Positions 34,801 through 46,800 of a DNA stretch of 64,000 nucleotides are shown here, one piece after another. The position numbers were made by a program, and so were the translations under genes. This DNA is from Atherix ibis (Eukaryota > Arthropoda > Insecta > Diptera > Athericidae). Within the stretch, counting starts at the first letter, position 1. Every line of letters begins with the position of its first letter. Below the pieces are notes generated by a model, which saw nothing but the letters and a program-made list of their open reading frames with translations, did not search any database and was not told where the DNA came from. The DNA lies in the NCBI GenBank assembly GCA_958298945.1, contig OY282607.1, positions 75,322,868 through 75,386,867 of the forward strand, given 5' to 3'.

Positions 34801-37800
34801 TTTGTGCACAGCAAAATATTTTTAGACCTTATTGAAAATTTTGTTTTTATTTTATATCTACTTCAAAATAAAAATTAAATAAATTGCTAAATTATAAATT
34901 CAGAAAAATAATTATAATAAATAATAATAATAAGTTAATAGCAAAATAATTAAATCTCGGTTTAGTAAAATGATTATAATTTATTTCATTAAAAATATCT
35001 CACATAAACAGGTACAATTATTTATTATATTTTATTAATTTTTAATGTATTTTAATATATAAATTTTGTTTTTATTTCTTTTTCTATTGTTAAAATTGAT
35101 TTTATAACATATGCGTTTAATTTTATCTAATCAATTAAGAATTTACTGTCATGCATTTTTTCTATTTTTTCAAATATTTGGATTATCCATTTACCATAAA
35201 ATTTCGATAATTTTACACACAAATTTAATATTTCTTTTGATTTCCATAATTTCCTCTTGTCTTTATACTTAATATATAATTCCACCAATCAGTATCTGGT
35301 TTATTTCTATACATTTCAAATTTAATTTTAATTTTTATAGTGTTTTTTGTTTAAAAAATAAAACGATTTATAATTAATATATTGTAATTGGTTTTGTTTT
35401 TTAATAAATACATTTTTTCAAAAAATTCTTTTTCATTTCATTTTTCACAAAATATTTAATTATTTTGAAATATTTTAATATTAGTTGGGTTATTCTTCAA
35501 TAATACTTATTACGGGTGAGCATAAGGTAAATTTGTTGTCGTGTTATTTCTCAAATATTTTGTTATTATTTTAAATTATTCAAAACTTATTGTTAAAAAT
35601 TATTATTATTTTATTGCACATGCTTTCATATATAAGGACACGTTAATTTGTTCTTTTTTCTTGTTATTATTTATTATCATACATGTCAATATTAGTATTA
35701 TTACTATATTTTTTTTATTTTTTCTTTATTACAATTATTGTTCATACTTTTTCTTCATAATTTTTGTTCACATTTATAAGTAATTTTCATATAGCTTTTT
35801 TTATACAATATATATAATTTATGGAAAAAACGAAGATAGTTAATTATTATTCTATAAAGAAAATAATAATAAAAATTATTTAGAAAAATAATAATAGTTC
35901 AATTTTTTTTAAATATGTTTAGTTATGATAACAAAAATTATGTATAATAATTTAAGTGATTAAAAGCTTTTTGAGAAAAGATTTTTGTTTATATTTTTAA
36001 TTATGATTATTTTTTTCACTACTATTAATTAAACTTTCCTTAATTTACGGTTTTATTAATTTAATTCGATTTGCATTTCTAATTCAACTACAACTACTCT
36101 TTGTCATTAAAAGATTTAAAAAAAATATAATAATAATATTTGTCATACTAAATACGATCTACTATATAATATAACATACTATACCATCATCTACTACTAT
36201 TACAAAAATATATATTTTAATTTTTTCATCTACCATATTTCTATATATGTGTATGTACTTATATTTAAAAAAAGATAGAGACTTTATAGATAGCATAGAA
36301 AGAATATTATATAAAAAATATGAGTAAAAATTAAGAATAATAAAAATATATTATATTTACAATATTTATATAATAAAAAAATTGTATATATTTTTTTCAG
36401 ATTGAAAGGCTCAGTAAAGATATTATTTTTCAAAATTGTAATAATTTAAAAAATAATAAATAATTTATATAATTTTCAGATTCAATATCCAGAATATCAA
36501 TAATCAAAATACGGAAACGGTTTCGAATAGCACCATATAGACGCAATTATTGCTTTCATATTTTAAATATATTTTATAGCGTATTTATACAATAAATAAA
36601 ATAATTGAGTAAGTTTTATACATATATATTATCAGTATGTACATGCTCTACCTATTTTTGATTAGAATAATTTACCAGGCAAAAAATAAATCTAACACGT
36701 TATGCAATAAATTATTTTTGATTAATTACAGAGCCTATAATTTATTTTTTATATCATTTCCACTCTTACTATTTGAGCATAATTATATATTGTAATTGTA
36801 CATTTAATTATTTATATCATAAGTATATCTAATATAATTTCGTCATTTTTATACATGTAAATATATTAAATAATAGGTGTATAAATTATACAATAAATCT
36901 TTGTTGGAATAGATAAAAATCTTGGTGTTTTTTGTATTTTATTTTGTTTTAACAATAAACAAAACATATAAAATTAATCAAAGGAAAAGGTAGTATTGGT
37001 ATTTGGCAGTTTTTATTAAATTGGAGAAAATTTTTGGTACAAAGAAGATATGATTTTAAAGATACTGAAATAATCCTCAAAGTTTCAGATATTTTTCATT
37101 TGTCATAATTTTTATCAAAACTGAATTCTGTTATTAATTTTTTAATTGGTAGCATGACAAAATATTTAAGATATCTTGAGATATCACCTTTAGTATTTAG
37201 TATGAGTGGATTTATATCATTAGAAACAACATAATAGATTCGATTCCTATAAAATCGAAGATTCTTAATAAGTATCATTCGGCAACAAAATCCAGACTTA
37301 TAATTAAATAGAAATTGATACATGTATGAAAACATCCTTTAAAAAAATATCATTAGATAAATATGTATAGATAGTTTTGAGTATTATATACCAAATACTT
37401 CTTATAAATTAACTGCAAATGAAATATTTATCGTAAGGAATATCAAGATCACAAAATTCTATAACTAAAACACAAAACTACATTTTCTATACATATTTTA
37501 CAGGATCAAATAATATTTTGGTGTAATTTGATTATATAAAGTACGTCAATATATTATATTTACTAAGTGTAGAAAAAAGGATTCATATTTTTTTAACTGA
37601 GACAAGGAAGATATATTATTTGGCAGAATTACCTTAAAGAAAAGTTATTGTTCTGTTTTAGGTAAAGTTGTATAGGACATAATATAGTTTTATATATTTT
37701 TAATTAATATTAGATGATCTAATAAAAATAAATTAATTCAATTATAAATAATCTATGAGACAAAAAATGCCAAATAGGTATTACTAATATTATCACTATT

Positions 37801-40800
37801 AATAATATAATATATGCACATATTTTTTTAATGAGGAAAATTCTTAATTTATTTTAATAAAATTTTCTTTTACCTATGAAATTTAAGATTAAAATTACTG
37901 ATTTGGTGTTTTGAGTTCTATATCCTATATTTTTTCTATATTTTATCAATAAGTATTGTAATTAGAAATTTATATTACATATTTTTATATAATATACTAT
38001 TATTATTAATATTATTATTATAATTTTTACTATTATTATTATAAAATTTAGATAACTACGTATTTTAGTTTATTAATTTGAAAATATACTTTTGAAGAAA
38101 TGAACGTTTTTTTTTAAAAGGCATATTTTTATAATATGCTGGAAAATTTTTGCTAAATTGTATGTGAATATAGTACTTCTATTAAACATACATTTACATC
38201 TATAATTAATACAACCGAATTTTCTACTATAAAACTTTTGTATTTAAATGTTTTATTTATTTCAATTATAAAATATGCTACAATAGAAATTTTCTTTTAA
38301 TCATACAACGTGAAGTTAACATGAATTTAATGAAATATTCACTACGAAATTTTTAAATATAATTTTTGTTTATTAATAATATTATTAATACTAAGTGCAA
38401 GACTAATATACTACTTAATTTATTTTAAGAACACTAATAGACAACTGAAAACGTTCATTCTATTAATTTTTACATATGAAGAAAAATATTTAAAAAAAAA
38501 CTATTTCAATCCCAATATAAAAATTTGTTTTTTTTTTTTAAGACGACAGTTAAGGTGGAGTATCGTAATTTCTTATAAACGAACACTGTATTCGATAAGA
38601 ATTGACGAATGGAAATTGTAACTATTTATAATTAAGATTTATTTTATTTTATAAAATAAAATTGTATTATTTATAATATAATAAATTTATAAAATTTATA
38701 TTATAAATTTTATTCCTAAACACTCAGTATTGAAATATATTGTAAAAAATGCTTAGTAAGGGCTAAATGGATCGTTCCTGAGCATAATCTTATTTTTTAT
38801 TATATTAAAGAAATGGACCTTAGTACGCATGTATTTTTCACATACGTTTTTTTTTTTAATATTAGTCTCTCATACTCCATTTTCTGAAAATATCCTTACA
38901 AAAAGTATAATATTTTACGAAAACGGTCGTGACAGGGAAATACTACATATATTTTTAAGCCACGTTTTATAAAGAAAACAAGTGTACTTATAACAATTTG
39001 TTAGTATAATGAATGTCAAGAGACTCAGGAATTGAAAGGTTCTAAAATGTCGAAGCACATTCGGATTATTATTAAGATTTCCGAGTTACAGTCAATCGAG
39101 AAAATTTTGTCAAGGAAACTAGATTCCTTTTCATTAAGGATCAGAACAAACTGGCTGTCGAAAGAAAAATATTTAATAACTACATAGAAAAAACAAAAAA
39201 AAAATTTAAAATTGTAGTTTATTTGTTTTAGAAATTTTAAAGAACTTTTCTGATATATAAAGAATTTAATTAAATTGAATTTAACATAATTCGTAACTCG
39301 AAATCGTGAATGATAAAAGAAATGAACTTTTTATTAATTTATATCGAGCAAATTTGTTTCCTGATTCAATTCCATACGATTTATTTTTTACATCTATCTT
39401 AAAGTTAAATATTAATTGGAAAAGTACTAAGTAATATTACTAAAAATATATTTTCGAAAGATTTGACTACAATTTAATGTCATTTAAAAATATGCTAGTA
39501 AATTAATCAAAATTTTTGCTGACTACGATAAGTACGAGTATATTTATGAGTACTACTAATACAACTAGTAGCATGATTTGTCTTTCACATAATATTTAAT
39601 TAATAAATTTGTTGTTAGTTTTTAAAATTTTGTGTTTCTTTTTGCATTTTAGCTATCTACACGTATCATCACCTTTTGTTTATTTTTAATATTGTAAAAT
39701 CTAACTTTTCTGAATAAATAAAAGAAAAAAAAGGTAATTTTTGTTCGTATACGAAATTTTTTCTACATTTTATAATATCGAAAATAAGTTCACAAATAAA
39801 TCTAAGAGAAATTTTTATACTATGTTCTAATATTTAATTTCACAATATATTGTATATATATTAGCTGAAAAAATATATAATAAATAAAAATAATAATAAT
39901 ATCACAACCAATATAAAGCGAGTAAATATTCAATATTAATTATAATTATTCACTAATAAATTAGTATAGATTTGTAATTGCTTTTTTTGCTCGCCATTTT
40001 TTTTATTTTGAAATTATGAAAATTGCTTATTAAAAATATTATCTACATTAAAGAAGAGAATGTTTTTTAAAATATTATTCCAGCTTTTATCCTCCTTTTT
40101 TTTCATTTATCATATTTGATGTATGTACATATGTGTATGCAAACAATATATATATATATATATGTATATGCACATGGTAGAATATAGTGGACAATAATAA
40201 CGATATCTCTTTTTGATAAATTTCATTGCATCCAGTCTTAAAAAATTCATATTGCATAGTATAAATTGTAAATAAAATTATTAATAATATTATTAATGTG
40301 TTATAGAAATTTTATATTGTTTTTTATCATTTTTTATAATATAATATTAGATTATATTATATTTTATAAAAATTACTAAAATTTATCATAAGATGTAAAT
40401 TGTTATTATGATACTTAAATATTGTACTTTTTATAATAAATTTATAAAGGATTTATTGTGTATAAATGGCACTTAAAGGACTAGAATTAATTTGAAAAAA
40501 AAAGCATTTTTTAATCAGGGCAAAATTAGTGAAATCATTAAGAATAACTCTGTAACTCAGTTTGGAATATTTAATGTTAAAAAATGGAAGGGAATGTATG
40601 TAATACTATTTACTTATAAAAATAATTTTTAATATACGTAAGGTGTTGCTACAATCCTAAAATTAGTAAATGAAGTATGTTAAGCAAAAGTACTTTTAGG
40701 ATGTAACATTGCCACTGAAACGTGTAGATTATATATATTGTATCTTCATTGGAATATAAGAAATTCAAATTAATTCATATATAATATATTTTATACATTC

Positions 40801-43800
40801 ATATTATCAATAACGAAACATAAATTAATAAAAAATATGAAACAATAAATAAATTTAATAATTCACAAATAAACGGACATTGCCAACGATTGTATACATA
40901 AATAACAAAATCCTACATAACAAAAAGCCATTTTTTTTAATGTTTATAATTGTCGAATTTATCGTAAAAGAGGACATTTATATAATAAGATTATTTTGAT
41001 ACAATATCAGTCGTTTGCCTATAAAACTTATACAGTGACATCTATGAAGCAAATAGAAACTTAAAAAAAATTTTACTTATCACAATGCTGTAAAATAATG
41101 TCTTTTGACTAAAGAAATTATAAAATTAATTAATGAATTAAAATTGAATACTATGATTTTTACTAAATAAAAACGAATAATAGAAAATTAATCACAATAA
41201 CATAGAAATGTTTCTATACATTCATTTAAAAAAAAGTTCGAGACTTTTACCCACAGTTAACATTCATTGCTTTGAAAAGAAAAATTAAAGAATGAATCTT
41301 CGAAAACAGTCATCAAATGTTTTATTTGCATTATATTTAAATACCACATGTAGTTTTTTTCAAATTTTGGAGACTATTTCCAATTATTTTAGAAACGAAC
41401 CTTTAATATAAAAGTGTGACCTATTTTCTGTATTTGTGAATTTTTAAAATATTAAAAAATTAACATTTGCAAAATGCAATTTTTTGTAAATAAAATATAT
41501 TTGATAGCTTACTTTAATAAATTGAAAACGAGATTCTTCAAATGATTTAAAAGATAAATAAACAAAAACAGTAAACAAAAATTACTATAATAAACACTGT
41601 AAAACAAGAAAAGATAAGAACAATTTCTTTAAAAAAAAGAGAACAATATTCCAAAAAAAAATAAACGATATGAGTTGCACCTAACTATCTAATCAAAAAA
41701 TTTCTATTAAAATCTCGCCATTTTCAAATTACGTAAAATTATTAGTGTGCATTTTAATGGTGATCGACGTTATCAATATTTCTCTAAAGCTTAAATGATT
41801 ATATATCTTGTATATTTGTCATGATAAAAAACTATCTAAGTTTAAAGGTTACTTTTAAAAATAAAGTAAATTAAAATATCATAAAATATATTTCGTTATA
41901 AAAAAATACGTATATAAATAAATAAAATGACCTAAAAATTGTTCATACAAGTTAGCATAGCTTCTCATCTTCGTTTTAAATAATAATATTTCAATGAATT
42001 ATAAGTAAAAATGGCCTCGGAAAATATCTATTTTTAAATATTTTTTTTAATTTACTACAATGGATAATCACTATTACTACAGGTGGCTGTTGAAAACATA
42101 TAAGAATAAGACTTTCCTATATGTTTTCCATTATACCACGCATTAAATTCATTGTACTCGTATATAAGTAAATTCTGATTTACTTGTGATACTGTAAATA
42201 TTAAATTTTTAATATTTATTATTCGTTTTCTCCTTTATTACATGATGTTCATTTTTTTTCTATATTTTTTTTGTATGTAAGTCGGATCACGACTATAAGG
42301 CCATTTGGTAACTCCATATCTCGTGCGAATTTGCAATAACAACTTCGTTAAAGAAACTGGTCGATAGTTATTTGGAGGAAAAAGTTCGAGTTTATTAATT
42401 TTGTTGAGCAAATTTAAATGTTTAACAAGGTTAAAAAAAATGCTTGGAAAATAATGGTTGTGTTTAGCAGCTCCGCAATGGAAGGACTCCTATTTAAAAA
42501 GAAATTCTGGGAATAATGATATTCACTTAAAATATAGGGAATAATAAGTTGAGCGCCACAGGAAAAAGGAAATCATGGGTATGTGCCGTATGCCTAATCC
42601 GGATTATGAGAAGTTTTTTTGCACAGAATTTTGGAATGGTTGTTGAGTAAACTGATTTGCCGATGTTTGACCCATGTGCAGAAAGAAATCTACCACCATT
42701 GATCCAGTCTGTTTGATTACGCTTAGCAAGTGACCATTTGGTGAATAGATTCGGAATTTCAGTGGGAACAGGACTTTGGAGAGCCTCTCCCCCCATTTGA
42801 TTATAACAGTATGAAACCCAACGCAACTCAACACCGTTGTTGTTCTATATATGATTTTTTTAATAAAAATTTTCGTTGGGTTTGCTATAATTTCAAAAAT
42901 GGTTAAAATCAATATAGTTAAAATTTACAAAACATATGTATGTGTATGTCTTAAAAACTTTAAATTGTAATAATTAAAAAAAAATGTCAGATAAAATTTC
43001 GCAAAATAGCAAAACAAGTACATATTTTTAATTGTAAATAATAAAATTTAAAAGCAAATTATAATCTCTCTTCAATTTATATATCGCAAAAATGTTTTAT
43101 AGAAAAAATATGCCATAAATAAATTCCGACCACATTGCAGATGGTATTAAAATACAATGATTCAGTTGTCAATTTGCATAGAATGAAATATGCGATAAGC
43201 AAAGCTTTTATTTTTCTGTTTTTTTTTTAACTAATGGAAAAATTTATATTAATAAGTTTATCACATCTTTTATGTTATTTTTTACTTAAATAAATAAATA
43301 ATTACCCTACATAATATTATTTTTAAGGATTATAAATTAGTAACAGTAAAAGGTACAACATTATATCTTTAATTCCAATGAAGAGTAGCATCACTTACTT
43401 AATAAAAAATTCATATTATAATTCTAAAAATCCTAAAATTATAATTTATTGCTAAAGGAGCTTCAGGAAAATATAATTGCGAAGTTTTTACGATATTTTC
43501 TTGAATTAGAAAATATTAACTTTAAATGCACGACCTAAAAGAAAAAAACTTCTTTAAAAGTTCTTTAGAAATTCAAGATTTTTTTTAAATATTTTCTAAT
43601 GCACTAGAAAAGATCCGATTAAAAAAAATTGAACACAATTTATGTATTTAAATTGAAGTATTTACGATCTTCGCAGATTTAAAAAAAAAAAAACAATACA
43701 ACAATTAAAGAAACGAAATTGCTAAGCATAAATCAGAAGCTTTTATTTGGCACCCAAAACATACTGAAAAAATTATCTCATCAAAATTTTCGAAGAAGAA

Positions 43801-46800
43801 AATTAAAATGCGTAAAATAGCCAATAATTTTACTGGATAATTAAGCCAATTAACAACTTAAATGTTTTTTTTTTCAACAAAAAAAAACCCTAATATTTTT
43901 GGAAAATTGTTCAGAATCACATAGCATTAATCATATCGTATACAAGCATGCAATAATGTCACATAATGCCTAGAATATTTGAACAAACTTTTTGTTAAAT
44001 GATTCAATTTTATTGTACATACAATGTAAAAATAATTTTAATGATTAATAAAGATTTTAGACATTCTATGGAAGAAATTTCTGACTCTTTCAATAAAAAA
44101 ATAATTTTACTTGAAATATTAAAACAATAGTCTAAAGAATAATGTTTATGATTACAGCCAAGCTGCTGTATAAAAAAAAATTATAACCAAATTTATTTTT
44201 TATCAATATTTCTTAAAAATACGTGATACTATCCTTTTCCTCTTATACAACCGTTTATCTACCCTAACCCCTTCCTAAATCAGAAGAAGAAACAATAATT
44301 TCAAACATGAAATCTCCAAAAACTGATAAAAGTAAATCGTATATTATTTAAGTCAATCATATTAAGTTTTTTGTTTTAATTTCCGAATTAAAAAAAATGA
44401 ATCTGCAAAATAACTACTAATTTAAGAAAATTTTATAATGAATTCAGATCGTATTAAATTGATTATCTGGCAAATTCTTCCCGTTATTGATTTAATTTTT
44501 ACAAGCGAAAAATAATATAACAAAATTACTGTATTATAAATTAAAATAGCGAACACAAAAAAATGCAATAATATATTCGCTGCAGCAATTATACTCGTAT
44601 ATAGTCATTATGGGTAAAATCGAAAGTCAAGCAATTTATTTTGGGAGATGTGTGTCCGCATTTCAACAGAGTGCCTTTATTTAAAATGACAACAAATGAA
44701 TTAAAAATAAAACAATAAAATTTAAACGAACTAAAAATAAGTCAATAAGAGAATATAGGTGAGAGTCTTTTAATAAAAATATTTCTTGTCTGCTTACACA
44801 CGTGGCTCAATTAATAAAACAAACCTGAAACGCCCTCCTGCATTTCTAAATGTTGAATGCAAAATGAGAAGTGTGCTCTCATTTTATAGTATGTCATATT
44901 GCAAATACCACCCAAATTGATTTTAATTAATGTTTATAATGACTGCCAGATCGAATAAGAACAATTAAATTGATACATTCAACGTTTATTTTATACAATA
45001 TATATATATATATATAATCAGCAACCAGTGAGTTCGAATAATTGAATTTTAAAATTGAAAAGAATATAAAAATAAACAAAGAGTACACATACTAAATCTG
45101 AGATTTTCAAACAATCAAAATAAAATTAAACATGACGAAGTACTCTGAGTAAAATAAAATAAACTATATTCATTTTGATACAGAAAAGAGTTCAAGTACG
45201 AATAATTTATTTAAATTTACTTTTTTCATTGAAAGTTTTTCGTTTTCCTAAAGAAATATATTTATTGTTTTTTTTTTTTGTATATATACAAATATACATG
45301 CATAGATGTAGAAAATGTTTCTAATATAAAGAAAAAATTAAATTTTTTACTATTTCTTACTTAAACATATTTTGTATGTTATTTTTAAAAATTAGTATTG
45401 TTTTTTTTTTAGCATAATAATTAATGAAAAATTTATAGACAAAGAGAATAATCGGGTTTTCGTAGTTATACTACGGTATAATTATCACATATGTATTTTT
45501 TATGCTGATTGTTTCATATAAAAGGATTAAGTGATCTGTAATTGCACTGGGATCTGAAAATTAGGTTTTTTTGTTCTTAGGTGGTAATCTTTATTATCAC
45601 TAATGGTAAATATCAGCTATAGAATATTTGCCATTTCAACTCTAGACAAGATGTATACCTTTTAAAGCCTTTAAAGATTATGAGACCATATATCAGACGT
45701 TACTCTGCCAGGCTTACTATCTATGATAAATTATCATCTTGCTCGTCATTCCGAATGAAAATTTTGAACTGTTTTTCGTCTTTCGGAGACATTATTTTTC
45801 TCATTGATATTATTTTAAAAAAATAGTAATAATATAATTAAATTTTAAACTTGTAAATCGGACATTTATTTAACATGAAAATTTAACATTTGATGATATT
45901 CATCATCATTATTTCTATTGGGTATCTCGGTACAGCATCGTTCCCGAATGTTTTCGTTCCATTATCGACATAACCGCTGAGGTTATGTCGATGACATTTA
46001 TTTTATTTTTACCCGATTAACTGAATCTCTGCCAGGCTTACTATCTAGATTAACATCTCACTCTTAATCTTTTAAAGGGTACCATACACAGGCCAGCTGG
46101 TCTGCCAACTTGTCAAATTGTATCGTGTGTGGGGTAGTTGTCCAACCATTTTGATGGTTGGTTTGTTGGTTGGAAGAAAATCAAAAAATTTTGATTTTTA
46201 TGGGCGGAGTTATTGGTTTGTAGCTCAAGTTGTACTGTGTATGGGCAAGTTGTATAACCTTATGTCACAAAAAAAACATATATTTGTATGTTTCTCACCA
46301 AAACATTCTTCTGATTCTTCTTCTGAACACAAAATTTTTGACATTTTCGATGAACACAAATGGTTTGAAAGAAGTTGGAACGTGTGGCATGGTCGGCCAA
46401 CCAAGTTGACCTGTGTATGGGCCTCTTTATAAATATACTGACTCCACAGTGAGAGTAAATATTGACCATAAAGAGGTGCACAGTGCACTAGAATACAATA
46501 AGTTTGAAATAAATTGCATAGACTATGGATAAAATTACAATTAAAATTAATATCTTTCAAACTTTCGTTTTAACGAAAAGCTTTTTTCACTATTCAGTGA
46601 AATTCCTATTTACAAAATATAATAAATTGCTGACGAACTATTTTTTACGAAATGTTTAATATGACTGAAATCAATTTATTGCCAATAGATCCATCCAATA
46701 AATTATTCAGAGATTTTGCTGATTCTAACCTTCATTGACGCAATGAATTTTCAATTTCTAAAACAATTTTAACCATGTACGAGGGTCGTTCAATAAGTCC

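Noticed and set aside
35541..35783. 80-codon hydrophobic forward frame
   Set aside because: Leucine, isoleucine, phenylalanine and tyrosine only, produced by T-rich DNA inside the alph intron.
45001..45018. TA dinucleotide run considered as a possible origin or promoter element
   Set aside because: Short TA runs are frequent in this DNA, and nothing around it suggests function.
46118..46432. Frames of about 100 codons on both strands in the small inverted-repeat element
   Set aside because: Overlapping frames on both strands with no known domain are expected in such short sequence.
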